From positions 250,727 through 314,726 of the forward strand of contig NW_002476569.1 of NCBI RefSeq assembly GCF_000189635.1: DNA of 64,000 nucleotides, in the 5' to 3' direction. The notes under the pieces were generated by a model that ran no database searches, was not told where the DNA came from, and saw only the letters and a program-made list of their open reading frames with translations. Below are positions 49,775 to 61,940 of the stretch, one piece after another. The DNA is from Tetrahymena thermophila SB210. Lineage: Eukaryota > Ciliophora > Oligohymenophorea > Hymenostomatida > Tetrahymenidae. A program made the translations under genes and the position numbers. Within the stretch, counting starts at the first letter, position 1, and each line of letters starts with the position of its first letter.

Positions 49775-50837
49775 TAAAAAATTTTTCTTACTAACTAAAA
49801 AAATATAAATAAATAAATACTGATATAATAAATTTGTATTTAATACAATTGTAATTTATATTTAAATTTTTGCATTGTAAAATTTGATAAGATTCTTTAA
49901 ATACTTATTCTAATCTTCCTGAAATTTATTAACATTAAATTATTTTAAATAAAATATTGTTTCTTTTAAAATTATTTTTTTAATGATAAAGTTTGTTTCA
50001 TTATTTATTTTTATCAGAACCAAAAGAATTTTTCTAAATTTTTAATGTCTTTCCTCAAAAAGTGTAAAAAAATATTTTATATAAGTATATTTTTAAAAAT
50101 ATCCTTTTCATCATTTTTGAAAAAAATCTTGGGTATCAATTAAAGTCATTTTAATTTAAGAGAAACTGCGTTTATAAGATGAAAAAAAAGAGGTTATTTT
50201 TTAAAGTCTTAGATTATAAGAATTAACACATATTTACTTTAATATAAAAATAATAATTAAAAATGTACTAAATTTTTAGATAAAGATACTTAATATTTTC
50301 TAAACATTTATTATCTATCTATCTGTCTAAGCTAACAATATTAAAAATTTTCATAGTATAAAAAAATATTTTGAGTAGAAAATCTATCTATTAATTTTAA
50401 AAATCTTAAATCAGGCAATAATTTAAATTGATATTTTATTTTAGGATAGAAAAATTTACAATTTGAATTTTCTTTTCATTATAATAAGAATTTAATTTAA
50501 TATTTTTTTAAAGTTTTTCATGTAAGAATTTATCATATTTTATTTTTACTTTCAGTTATTTTTTCCATCAAAAGTTATTTTAATTTGAAAAACTTCTGGC
50601 TTAAATTAAAGTAATTTATAGCCACAGTTTATTTAATTTACCTTCTATTTATATTGATTAATCTTAATTATTTTTTACTAAATTCAGGCAGATTTCATTC
50701 TTGCTGGCCACAATTTTTATTTAAATATTAAGAGAAGGTAAAGGAAAGTGTTTGATTTTATAATTCATCAGAAATAAAAACTAATCAAAAAAAATAAAAA
50801 GATTAAACACTTTTATAAACTCTTTTACTAATTTAAA
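49775..50837. other. Array spacer with B-type leader
   Basis: AT-rich. From about 50130 it is homologous to 56960-57722 and 62270-62961. Leader boxes: CTTCTGGCTTAAATT (50593-50607) and AATTCAGG (50681-50688), 150 bases before the ATG. Confidence 0.8.
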
Positions 50838-51431
50838 ATGAATAAATCTTTATTACTTATTGCCTTTGTGCTATTTGCTGCACATGTAAATGCTTAGTGT
50901 GCTTCTAACGCTCAAGGAAATGTAGGTTCTTGTATGTGCAATCAAGGATATTATGGTGTTAATGCTGAAAATGGAGGTACTTGTAATTAGTGTCCTTCTG
51001 GAACTACTACTGCTTCTCCTTCTTTATCAGCTGGTGGTAATACAAATGCTAGTGCTGATTTAAGTGTATGTAACTAATGTTAAGCTAACTACTACATGAC
51101 TGCTGCAGCTGCCGCCGCTTCTAATGGTAATGCTGCCACTGCTGCTTAATGCTCTAACTGCCCCACTGGAACTGGAAATAACGGAGTATAAAGCTAAGGT
51201 GATGTTTCCTAATGTAATATCTGCTAAGCTAATTATTACTAAAGTGCTGCTGCAGTTGCTGCTTCTAATGGAGTTACTGCCTCTGCTGTTACTTGCTAAT
51301 CCTGTCCTAATGGAAGTACTTCTGTTGCTGGAGCTGCTCAATAAGCTAGTGATTGTTAGTCTAATTAAACCACAAACTCCAAAACTCTTTTAGTCTCTTT
51401 GTCTATTTTAATTTTATCAATTTTCGTATGA
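50838..51431 (+). CDS. Short immobilization-antigen-like surface protein, array member 3 (B type), 197 residues
   Basis: Single exon. Leader MNKSLLLIAFVLFAAHVNA. Cysteines at residues 21, 32, 34, 49, 52, 78, 81, 105, 108, 126, 129, 153, 156 and 173 define the array plan. Distinctive bits are YYQSAAAVAASNGVTASAVT, STSVAGAAQQ and the tail NSKTLLVSLSILILSIFV. Its 3' coding half and 3' flank match those of 62962, while its 5' flank matches both 57723 and 62962. Two in-frame TAG glutamine codons occur near the ends. Confidence 0.93.
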
Positions 51432-51631
51432 AATCACTTAGAAAAATCTTTAAGAAATCTATACCAATTAATAAATATCAAATTTAATGAAATTTAAACA
51501 TTCTCTTTAATTAAAAAGATTATTTTAATAAAAAATTAAGTTTTTTGTAAAATATATATATATAATTTGAGATGTACTTAATTTCACTCAATATGCTTTG
51601 TCCTTATAAAATATTTTCAAAATTAATACCT

Positions 51632-51692
<61 letters not shown>

Positions 51693-52463
51693 TAGTGTTT
51701 AGTAAAAATAAATCTTCATTCACAGTTTGAAAAAATATTTTTATTTTTTTTGGTTTGATAAGCTTAAAATTAAGTTAAAAATAATTAAATAAACTATGAA
51801 TGAATATTGCACAATTTTTTGCATATTTTATGGAGAAAGTAAGTATTCATAGATATTTAAAATAAGAAAGTTAGTTTTTCATTTTAAAAAATTTTACGCT
51901 AATAAAAATTTTTAATTATAAAATTATGTTTCTTCTAACATTTTTTATGTATGTTTTGAATTATATTACCATTTAAAGTAATTATTGTAAGTCTTTTTAA
52001 ATTAAGTCTAAAAATAAACTCAGAAAGCAAATAAGAAAATAATATTAGAAATACAAATCCCTAATGACATCTCAATTTCAATATATTTTTAAAAAATAAA
52101 TTAAGATTTAAAAATTTTATGATACCAAAGATTAAATGAGGTTATTTTTTCAAAATAATTGTTATCAGAATTGAGGAGAAAGGAGTTATTTTATTTTTTC
52201 CAACAATTAATTCGTTAATTTATTTTCTTTTTTCTATTTAATTAAATTTCAGGCCAAATTCTATTAATTTAAAACCAGAGTTATTATTTCTTCTACTTTA
52301 ATTTATTCAATATTTTTTAAATAAATTTCTTTGATTAAATTCAGGCTTTTACAAACGTCTAAGATTTGATTTAAATATTGGCTCAAGACAGTAATCATTT
52401 TTTATAATTCATCAGAAATCAAAAATTAAATAAATAAATCAATCAATCAAAAACTCAATCAAA
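51432..52463. other. Array spacer with (TTTA)n tract and D-type leader
   Basis: Contains a TTTA tract of about 59 bases (51631-51689). The D-type leader has TTTCAGGCCAAATT (52247-52260) and AATTCAGG (52338-52345), the latter only 119 bases before the ATG, the shortest spacing in the array. The first part of the spacer is homologous to 63556-64000. Confidence 0.8.
51631..51689. repeat. (TTTA)n microsatellite, about 15 copies
   Basis: Uninterrupted TTTA repeats in the spacer between array members 3 and 4. The homologous spacer after 63555 lacks a long tract. Confidence 0.95.
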
Positions 52464-53057
52464 ATGAATAAATCAACTCTTCTTATTGCCTTTTTAGTTT
52501 TTGCTGCTTATGCAAACGCTTAATGTGCTTCTAATGCTCAAGGAAATGTAGGTTCTTGTATGTGCAATCAAGGATATTATGGTGTTAATGCTGAAAATGG
52601 AGGTACTTGTAATTAATGTCCAGCTGGATCTACTACTGCATCTCCTTCTTTATCAGCTGGTGGTAATACAAATGCTAGTGCTGATCTAAGTGTCTGCAAT
52701 TAATGTTAAGCTAACTACTACATGACTGCTGCAGCTGCCGCCGCTTCTAATGGTAATGCTGCCACTGCCGCTTAATGCTCTAACTGCCCCACTGGAACTG
52801 GAAACAACGGAGTATAAAGCTAAGGTGATGTTTCTTAATGCAATATCTGCTAAGCTAATTATTACTAAAGTGCTGCTGCAGTTGCTGCTTCTAATGGAGC
52901 TGCTGCCGCTGCTGTTACTTGCTAATCTTGTCCTAGTGGAAGTACTTCTGCTGCTGGCGCTGCTCAATAAGCAAGTGATTGCTAATAAAGTTCAACAACA
53001 AACTCAAAAATCCTTTTTGCATCTCTATGTATTTTAGTCTTATCTTTATCCATTTGA
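52464..53057 (+). CDS. Short immobilization-antigen-like surface protein, array member 4 (D type), 197 residues
   Basis: Single exon. Leader MNKSTLLIAFLVFAAYANA. Distinctive are CPAGSTTASPS (Ala-Gly-Ser where most members read Ser/Thr-Gly-Thr), YYQSAAAVAASNGAAAAAVT, DCQQSSTT, and the tail NSKILFASLCILVLSLSI. It contains a cysteine inside the hydrophobic tail, unique in the array; that residue would be removed on GPI attachment. The 5' flank matches 46848; the 3' flank matches that of 57723. Confidence 0.93.
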
Positions 53058-54578
53058 ATCATAAATAATTTGTTTACTTATAAAGTTTAAAACCTAAATA
53101 ATTTTTTAAACAATTGTATTAAAATGATTAAATATATTGGCATGTTTCTTACTAATTTGTATGAATTTTAACTTAACTTAAAAATATTAAATAAATAATA
53201 GTTGATTGATTTAATTAAAATAAAATTTCATTTTATTATTTCAAATTTTTAGTATAAAAAAACCTAAAAGTTAAATAAATAAATAAGTAAATTGATTGTA
53301 TTTTTAGTAAGTTAAAAAATATAATAATAAAAATTTTAATGAAGCAATAAAATACTGAGCTATTCGGACATTCATTATTTTAATATTTTTTAGATTTATC
53401 ATAATTCTTTATCAAATATATATTTCAACAATTAAATTTATTTTATGCTTTTAAATAAATGATGAAATAAAGATAAGTTAGTTTGATTTTTATTAGAAAT
53501 ATTAATTATATAATTAAGTAATGCAATTTTGATAATTTTTATCAAGTATTTTAATGCAAAAGTATTTTTTTTATTAAATATATATATGTATGTATGTATT
53601 AAATCAGATTAAGCTAAAAAACAAGGTTTATTCTTAAAATTAAAATTATAAAGATATATATTTTCAAAACTTAACAAAATATTATTTAAATAAAAAAAAT
53701 CATTAATTTTAAAGAAATTATTTTTTATAAAGCTTTAAATATACCATTTTAGATCTAATCAAATTCCCCGAATGTATAATATTTATTTTCACCTTAAGAT
53801 GTTAATTTGAATATTCTTCTAATTAATTTAATTTATTTTTGGAAAAGTTGTCTATATTAATTTAAAGTAATTAGTATTTGTAATCTTTACCTTTAAAGAT
53901 AATAGAAGGTTTGAAAGAAAGTGATGAGTTATTTTACTCAATTTCAACAGAAAATAGAAGATTTTCAAACTAAAATTCATTTAAATATTTGTCATTTTGT
54001 TCATATATGATAAAAAATAAATTACTCTCATAAATATCAAAAAACAAACTAAAAACTAAGAGCAAATGCTAACTTTAAAAGGTTTTACGAAAAAATGTTA
54101 ATATTATATTAAATTTTGCCTTTGTCCTATTATTTGTAGCTTTTTAATTTTTTCTAAAATACACACTTACTATTTAATTAAGTACTTAATTGAAATCGAA
54201 TCTATTCTTTTTATTTTAATCAAAGGTTATTTGACTTTTTCAAATAAAATTAAGTTATCAATTAATTAATTTCAAATTAAGAAATCTTCTTTAATTTCAT
54301 CAAAATGTTCTTCTATTTTAATTTTTTAGATAACTTTGATTTCACGTTAATTTTAAATTTAAAATTCGAAATAGAAACTAAATCCTTACATTTTAATTTA
54401 TATTTTTTTTAATTCTGGCTATTTTTTAATTTTGTAAAAAAACTCTTACTCAATTTAAATTCTTTCTAAATTTTTGCTGCAAAAATTTATAACAAAATAA
54501 TAATAAAAACAATTCTTAACAAACAAACATAATAACTTTTACACCAATCAATATACATTTATTCACTCAACTAAATAA
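53058..54578. other. Array spacer with C-type leader
   Basis: AT-rich. Homologous along most of its length to 58317-59640. Leader boxes: GATTTCACGTTAATTTT (about 54339-54355) and AATTCTGG (54411-54418), a one-base variant of the usual AATTCAGG. Confidence 0.8.
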
Positions 54579-55172
54579 ATGAAAAAATAACTATTATTAC
54601 TTGCTTTTGTATTATTTGCATCATATGCAAATGCTTAATGTGCTACTAACGCTCAAGGAAATGTGGGTTCTTGCATGTGCAATCAAGGATATTATGGTAT
54701 TAATGCTGAAAATGGAGGTACTTGTAATTAGTGTCCTTCTGGAACTACTACTGCTTCTCCTTCTTTATCAGCTGGGGGTAATACAAATGCTAGTGCTGAT
54801 CTAAGTGTCTGCAACTAATGTTAAGTTAACTACTACATGACTGCTGCCGCTGCCGCTGCTTCTAATGGTAATGCTGCCTCTGCTGCTCAATGCTCTAGCT
54901 GTCCAACTGGAACAGGAAACAACGGAGTATAAAGCTAAGGTGATGTTTCTTAATGCAATATCTGCTAAGCTAATTATTACTAAAGTGCTGCTGCAGTTGC
55001 TGCTTCTAATGGAGTTACTGCCGCTGCTGTTACTTGCTAATCTTGCCCTAATGGAAGTACTTCTGCTGCTGGCGCAGCTCAATAAGCAAGTGATTGCCAA
55101 CAAAATTAAACCACTAACTCAAAGATCTTATTTGCATCTTTGTCTATTTTAATTGTATCAATATTTGCTTGA
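54579..55172 (+). CDS. Short immobilization-antigen-like surface protein, array member 5 (C type), 197 residues
   Basis: Single exon. The leader MKKQLLLLAFVLFASYANA uses a TAA glutamine as codon 4, so under the standard code the gene would seem to lack its start. It differs from the other C gene (59641) at about five residues only: K2N, the V in CQVNYYM, GVQSQ versus GVQNQ, YYQS versus YYQT, and SIFA versus SMFA. The GPI-type tail is NSKILFASLSILIVSIFA. This is the closest pair in the array and implies a recent duplication or conversion. Confidence 0.93.
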
Positions 55173-56139
55173 ATAAAAAATCTTTATTATAATGAAAAAT
55201 AAATAAATAGAAGTTAATAAATACATATCCTCAATACTAAAATAGTATACAAATAATTAATATCCTTAATTAAGTTAAGATAAATAATATTGTTGAGTTT
55301 TTGTTTTATAATTCCATCTAATCTTATTACTTACTTACTTACTCCTTTCCAAATCAATAAAAAAATTTATTAAGTAAATGAAAAATACCCTGCTCATAAA
55401 AAAATAATTTATTGGTAAAAAAATTTAACAAGTTTTTTTGAATATATTTTAAATAAAAATTCAGTAGAATAGTTTATATTTTCTCTTTTGATATTTATTT
55501 TATTATTTTTGTAAAATAAATTAGTTTTTTACTTTTTTAACTGTAGCAAAAAAGATGCTTGTTAACTTTGATTTTATAATTTAAGATTAAAAGCTTTTTA
55601 TTTAACAATAATCCCTATAATATGCTATTATAAAAATAGTACTTCTTTGTTTTTTAATTAGGAAATATTCCAAATAACCAAATAACCAAAAAATTCAAAA
55701 TTTAAACTTAAAAAATGTTTCTTAATATATATTTTCATATTTAAATAGAATATTTTAAACTAAAACCCAAGTTAATCATATTAATGTTTCTAATATTGAT
55801 ATTTACACTTTATTTTAAAATGGTTGTTATCATATTTTAATAAACTACTACTTTTTCTTTTCAGTTAATCCATGAACTATTTTTTTCTATTTTATCTAAT
55901 TTCACGCTTAGCTTTAATTTATTTTAAGTCACGCTTTTATTTCATTTATCCAATTTTTTACTTGCTATCTTTTAATTAATCATAATTAATTCAGGTAGAT
56001 TTTAATTTGAAAATACAATTTAATTTTTTATTTAAATACAGATCAAAGAAATTGCAGAAATTTTTATAATTCATCAGAAATTTAAAATTAACAAAATTCA
56101 AAAAAATAAATTACTACTTTCATATTACCTCAATTTGAA
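55173..56139. other. Array spacer with A-type leader
   Basis: AT-rich with ACTT repeats near 55330. Homologous to 48440-49180 and 60235-61346. Leader boxes: AATTTCACGCTTAGC (about 55899-55913), a second CACGCTT at about 55931 and AATTCAGG (55988-55995), 145 bases before the ATG. Confidence 0.8.
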
Positions 56140-56733
56140 ATGAACAAATCAATTCTTCTTATAGTTTTAATTGCTTTTACTGCATATGCAAATGCCCAAT
56201 GCGCTTCTAATGCTCAAGGAAATGTAGGTTCTTGTATGTGTAACTAAGGATATTATGGTACTAATGCAGAAAATGGAGGAAATTGCAATTAATGTCCTTC
56301 AGGAACTACTACTGCTTCTCCTTCTTTATCAGCTGGCGGTAATACAAATGCTAGTGCTGATATAAGTGTCTGCAATTAATGCTAAGCTAACTTATATATG
56401 ACTGCTTCAGCTGCTGCTGCTTCTAATGGTAATGCTGCCACTGCTGCTCAATGTTCTACCTGCCCTACAGGAACTGGAAATAATGGAGTATAAAACTAAG
56501 GTGATGTTTCTTAATGCAATATCTGCTAAGCTAATTATTACTAAACTGCTGCTGCAGTTGCTGCTTCTAATGGAGCTGCTGCCGCTGCTGTTACTTGCTA
56601 ATCTTGTCCAAGTGGAAGTACCTCTGCTGCTGGTGCTGCATAATAAGCCAGCGATTGTTAATCTAATTAAACCACAAGCTCAAAAACATTATTGGCATCA
56701 TTGTCTATTTTAATGTTAGCAATATTTGCTTGA
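56140..56733 (+). CDS. Short immobilization-antigen-like surface protein, array member 6 (A type), 197 residues
   Basis: Single exon. Leader MNKSILLIVLIAFTAYANA. It keeps the A-type NLYMTASAAAAS and GVQNQ features and the tail SSKTLLASLSILMLAIFA. It differs from 49181 mainly in the leader, at residues near 65-75 (STGG to SAGG, ADV to ADI) and in the tail. All 14 cysteines are present. Confidence 0.93.
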
Positions 56734-57722
56734 TAAAAAATTTTTCTTACTAACTAAAAAAATATAAATATATAAATAAATATTGAGATATTAAATTTGA
56801 ATTAATTAACATGATTGTAATTTATTTATTTATTTTTAATTTTTTGTTAAAATTAATTAATAATTTTCATGATATAGTGTAATTAATTATTTTTATGAAA
56901 TGTAAAAAAATAAATTTATGAATATTTAATGTGTTTCTACTTTCTTTTTGAAAAAATTTTAGGTATCAATTAAAGTAGTTTTAATTTAGGAGAAACTGCA
57001 TTTATATGATGAAAAAAAGAGGTTACTTTTTTAAAGCCTGAGATAATAAGAATTAAAAAACACATATTTTCTTCGATATAAAAATAATAATTAAACATAG
57101 ATTAAATTTTTTTATAAAGATCGTTAACATTTGTTACAATTTGATTATCATACTAACTAAGTTTTCAATATTAAAAATTAATTTTTATAGTTTGAAAAAA
57201 AAATTATTTTGAGTTGAAAATAAAACTATTAATGTTTAAGGCAATAAATAATTTTTATTGATATTTTATTTTAGAATAGAAAAGTTTACAACTTGAATTT
57301 TCTTTGAATAATAGATAGATAGATAGACCTGAATTTAATTGTCATTTTTTAATTATATATTTTTTTAAAATTTTTTATATAAGAATTTACCAAATTTTCT
57401 TTTGCTTTAATTGCTTTGTCCATCGATAGCTATTTTTATTTGTAAAATTTCTGGCTTAAATTAAAGAAATTTATTATCAATTAATTACCATAGTTAAATT
57501 TTCCTTCCATTTTTAATTTATTATATATTTATAATTAATCTTAATTATCCTTTACAAAATTCAGGCAGATTTTTTCGTTCGCTTGCCATAATTTAATTTT
57601 TATTTAAATATTGAGAAAAGGTAAAGAAAAAGTATATTTTTTATTATTCATCAGACAAAACTAATAAGCAAAAATAATAATTTTAAATCACACACTTTTA
57701 TAAACTTTATTTACATTTTAAA
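56734..57722. other. Array spacer with B-type leader
   Basis: AT-rich with a short GATA tract near 57312. Homologous to the spacers before 50838 and 62962. Leader boxes: ATTTCTGGCTTAAATT (about 57447-57463) and AATTCAGG (57558-57565), 158 bases before the ATG. Confidence 0.8.
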
Positions 57723-58316
57723 ATGAATAAATCTTTATTACTTATTGCCTATATGCTATTTGCTGCATATGTAAATGCTTAGTGCGCTCCTAATGCTTAA
57801 GGAAATGTAGGTTCTTGTATGTGCATTCAAGGATATTATGGTACTAACGCAGAAAGTGTAGGTACTTGCAATTAATGTCCAGGTGGAACTACAACTGCTT
57901 CTCCTTCTTTATCAGCTGGTGGTAATACAAATGCTAGTGCTGATCTAAGTGTATGCAATTAATGTTAAGCTAACTACTACATGATTGCTGCAGCTGCTAC
58001 CGCTTCTAATGGTAATCCTGCTAATTCTGCTTAATGCATTATCTGCCCTACTGGAACTGGAAACAATGGAGTAAAAAACTAAGGTGATCTTTCTTAATGT
58101 AGTTTCTGCCAAGCTAATTATTACTAAACAGCTGTTGCAGTTGCTGCTTCTAATGGAGTTACTGCCGCTGCAGTTACTTGTTAATCTTGCCCTAATGGAA
58201 GTACTTCTACTGCTGGTACTGCTCAATCAGCAAGTGATTGTTTATAAAACTAAACAACAAACTCAAATATCATTTTAGTATCTCTATCTATTCTAGTCTT
58301 ATCTTTTTCAATTTGA
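57723..58316 (+). CDS. Short immobilization-antigen-like surface protein, array member 7 (B/D hybrid), 197 residues
   Basis: Single exon. Leader MNKSLLLIAYMLFAAYVNA is B-like, and the 5' flank is B type. The tail NSNIILVSLSILVLSFSI and the 3' flank are D type (like 52464). It is also the most divergent protein of the array: CIQGYYGTNAESVG, CPGGTTT, YYMIAAAATASNGNPANSAQ, CIICPTG, GVKNQGDLSQCSFC, STAGTAQSASDCLQ. Cysteine positions are all kept, so it should still fold. The divergence fits either older age after the exchange or relaxed constraint. Confidence 0.92.
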
Positions 58317-59640
58317 ATCATAAATATATTTATATATAAAGTGTAAAACATAAATAGTTTATTAAAATAAATGTAAAAAAATGATTAAATCTATATGCAT
58401 GTTACTTATTAATTAGTATGAATTTTAACTTAACTTAACTTAAAAATATTAAATAGTTTATTCATTGATTTGATTAAAATAAAATTTTATTTTATTTTTT
58501 GAATTTCTAGTATAAATATATGTATATATATATCTAAAATTTAAGTAAATAAATAAATTGATTGTATTTTTAGAGAGTTAAAAAATAATATAAAAATTTT
58601 TTTAAATAACATTTAAATGAAGCAATAAAAAAAATACAACATTCTACTTAAAATAATTCAAACATTGATTATTTGAAATAGTCTCTTGATTTGTCATAAT
58701 TTATTTTAAAATTATAAATAAAAAATTTAATTCATTTCATGCTTTTTAATAAATAATTATATACAGACTGGTGACAGATAAGATAGTTTGCTTTGTTATT
58801 AGAAATAATAAATGATATACATAAATTTCATAATTATTAAATATTTTTTTTAAAAGTGTTTTTGTCTATTTAATATATGTTAATGAAATAAGATTAATAA
58901 GTTGAAGAATGAATGAATGAGGTTTATTCTTAAAGTTAAAACTGTAAGTAAAGATATTTTATAAATTCAATGAAATATTATTTAAAATTAAAATATTTTA
59001 AGTTAAAAGAAATTATTTATTACAAAGTTACAAACTATATTTAGATCTAATCAAATTCCCTAAATCTTTTATATTTATTTTCATCTTAATTTAAAAGTAA
59101 ACAATTTTTGTAAAATATACCTTCAAATAAATGTAATAGAAGATTTGAAAGAAAGTAAGTAAGTAATGAGTTATTTTACTCAAATCAATTTCAAGCAAAA
59201 ATAGAGCATTTCCTAATTTCTATTTAATTTAATACTTGATTGAAAATGAATCTATTCTTTTTATTTTCATCTAAGATTATTTATTTATTTATCTATTTCC
59301 ATAAAAATTAAGTTATAAATTAATTAATTAATTTCAAGTTAAGAATGAACCTTTAATTACATATATAAGTGGTTCTATTTTAATTTTTTAGGTTATTTTG
59401 ATTTCACGTTATTTTTAAATTTACAATTCGAAATAGAAATTAAATATTTACATTTTAATTTATACTTTTTAACTCAGGTTATATTTTAATATTGTAAAAA
59501 AACAAACTCTTCCTAATTTAAATTCTTTCTATATTTTATCTGAAAATTTTATAATAAAATAATAATAAAAACAATTCTTAACAAACAAACATAATAAATT
59601 TTACACCAATCAATATACATTTATTCACTCAACTAAATAA
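58317..59640. other. Array spacer with C-type leader
   Basis: AT-rich. Homologous to 53058-54578, including the end AATATACATTTATTCACTCA just before the start codon. Leader boxes: GATTTCACGTTATTTTT (about 59399-59415) and AACTCAGG (59471-59478). Confidence 0.8.
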
Positions 59641-60234
59641 ATGAACAAATAACTATTATTACTTGCTTTTGTATTATTTGCATCATATGCAAATGCTTAA
59701 TGTGCTACTAATGCTCAAGGAAATGTAGGTTCTTGCATGTGCAATCAAGGATATTATGGTATTAATGCTGAAAATGGAGGTACTTGTAATTAGTGTCCTT
59801 CTGGAACTACAACTGCTTCTCCTTCTTTATCTGCTGGAGGTAATACAAATGCTAGTGCTGATTTAAGTGTATGCAATTAATGTTAAGCTAACTACTATAT
59901 GACTGCTGCAGCTGCTGCCGCTTCTAATGGTAATGCTGCTTCTGCTGCATAATGTTCTAGCTGCCCTACTGGAACTGGAAATAATGGAGTACAAAACTAA
60001 GGTGATGTTTCTTAATGCAATATCTGCTAAGCTAATTATTACTAAACTGCTGCTGCAGTTGCTGCTTCTAATGGAGTTACTGCCGCTGCTGTTACTTGTT
60101 AATCTTGCCCTAATGGAAGTACTTCTGCTGCTGGTGCAGCTCAATAAGCAAGTGACTGCTAATAAAATTAAACCACTAACTCAAAGATCTTATTTGCATC
60201 TTTGTCTATTTTAATTGTATCAATGTTTGCTTGA
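59641..60234 (+). CDS. Short immobilization-antigen-like surface protein, array member 8 (C type), 197 residues
   Basis: Single exon. Leader MNKQLLLLAFVLFASYANA; near-twin of member 5 (54579), sharing the same 5' leader sequence almost base for base over the last 150 bases. Tail NSKILFASLSILIVSMFA. Followed closely by an AAAT microsatellite. All cysteines are present. Confidence 0.93.
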
Positions 60235-60257
60235 ATCAAAAAATTTTTTTTAGATTG

Positions 60258-60262
60258 AAAAA

Positions 60263-60305
<43 letters not shown>

Positions 60306-60308
60306 ATA
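60258..60308. repeat. (AAAT)n microsatellite, about 12 copies
   Basis: A near-perfect AAAT run just after array member 8. The homologous position after member 5 has only about two copies. Confidence 0.95.
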
Positions 60309-61249
60309 GAAGTTAATTAATTAATTAAAAAATATCCTCAATACAAAAAATGAATATAAATGCTTAATTAAATTAAGATAAATAATATTGTTGAGTTTGT
60401 ATTTTATATAAGTTAGTTATTACATCTAATCTGATTACTCCCTTCTAAAAACATTTTTACATTAAATAAAAATTTAAAAGTATTATGATGAAAACCTAGA
60501 TAAATCGAAATTTTTTTGAATTTGTGGGTTGCGAGTTAACGCGTTTTTAGGGTATGGCAAATAAAAATTGACTAAAATAATTTATATTTTTTTCTATTTT
60601 GAGAGTTAATTTATTAATTTTGTAAAATAAATTAATTTTTACCTTCTATTTAACTTGTTTCAAATAATATACTAAATTTGATTTTATATTACAAGATTAA
60701 AAACAAACTTTATATTAGACAATAATCCAAGTTATATGAAATTATTAACAGATCACTATTTAGTTTTTTAATTAAGAAATACTCCAAATAACCAAAAATA
60801 AATTCAAAATTTAATCATAAAAAATGTTTATAAATATTTATTTTTAATTTTTAAATAGAATATTTTAAACTAAAATGCAAATTAATTAATAAAAAATTAG
60901 TTTCTAATATTTATTTTTACACTTTATTTTGAAATGATTGCTATCAGAATTTAATAATACTGCTATTATTTTCTTTCCAGTTAATTCATTAACTATTTTT
61001 TTCTATTTTATCTAATTTCACGCTTAATTTTAATTTATTTTAAGTCACGCTTTTATTTCATTTACTCAATTTTTTACTTGCTATTTGTTAATTAATCATA
61101 ATTAATTCAGGTATATTTTAATTTGAAAATACAATTTAATTTTTTATTTAAATACAGTTCAAAGATAGTGTAGAAATTTTTATAATTCATCAGAAATTTA
61201 AAATTAACAAAATTCAAAAACTTACTACTTCAATATTAATAAGCTCATC

Positions 61250-61337
<88 letters not shown>
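61250..61337. repeat. (AACT)22 microsatellite in the 5' leader of array member 9
   Basis: Perfect tetranucleotide repeat of 88 bases. The homologous leaders of 49181 and 56140 lack it. Removing it restores the usual spacing (about 150 bases) between the AATTCAGG box and the ATG. Confidence 0.97.
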
Positions 61338-61346
61338 TAATTTGAA

Positions 61347-61940
61347 ATGAACAAATCAATTCTTCTTATAGCTTTAATTGCTTTTACTGCATATGCAAAT
61401 GCCCAATGCGCTACTAATGCTCAAGGAAATGTAGGTTCTTGTATGTGTAACTAAGGATATTATGGTACTAATGCAGAAAATGGAGGAAATTGCAATTAAT
61501 GTCCTTCAGGAACTACTACTGCTGCTCCTTCTTTATCTGCTGGAGGTAATACAAATGCTAGTGCTGATTTAAGTGTATGCAATTAATGCTAAGCTAACTT
61601 ATATATGACTGCTTCAGCTGCTGCCGCTTCTAATGGTAATGCTGCCACTGCTGCTCAATGTTCTACCTGCCCTACTGGAACTGGAAATAATGGAGTATAA
61701 AACTAAGGTGATGTTTCTTAATGCAATATCTGCTAAGCTAATTATTACTAAACTGCTGCTGCAGTTGCTGCTTCTAATGGAGTTGCTGCCGCTGCTGTTA
61801 CTTGCTAATCTTGTCCAAGTGGAAGTACCTCTGCTGCTGGTGTTGCATAATAAGCAAGCGATTGTTAATCTAATTAAACTACAAGCTCAAAATTATTATT
61901 GGCATAATTGTCTATTTTAATGTTAGCAATATTTGCTTGA
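61347..61940 (+). CDS. Short immobilization-antigen-like surface protein, array member 9 (A type), 197 residues
   Basis: Single exon. Leader MNKSILLIALIAFTAYANA; A-type NLYMTASAAAAS and GVQNQ. Small changes against 56140 are TTTAAPS for TTTASPS, STSAAGVAQQ, and the tail SSKLLLAQLSILMLAIFA with a polar Gln inside the hydrophobic stretch. The nearby AACT expansion may alter its leader length and expression. Confidence 0.93.

Larger units (their letters stand above)
60235..61346. other. Array spacer with AAAT tract, unusual GC-richer insert, A-type leader and expanded AACT repeat
   Basis: Contains (AAAT)n at 60258-60308, a GC-richer patch at 60521-60558 absent from the homologous spacers, leader boxes ATTTCACGCTTAATTTT (61014-61030) and AATTCAGG (61104-61111), and a 22-copy AACT repeat (61250-61337) ending 9 bases before the ATG. 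Confidence 0.85.

Noticed and set aside
51060-51341. Ser/Arg-rich reading frames antisense to the array antigens, recurring at the same place in several members
   Set aside because: They mirror the Ala/Ser-rich sense coding sequence and exist only because the sense genes are conserved. No independent start context or leader is seen.
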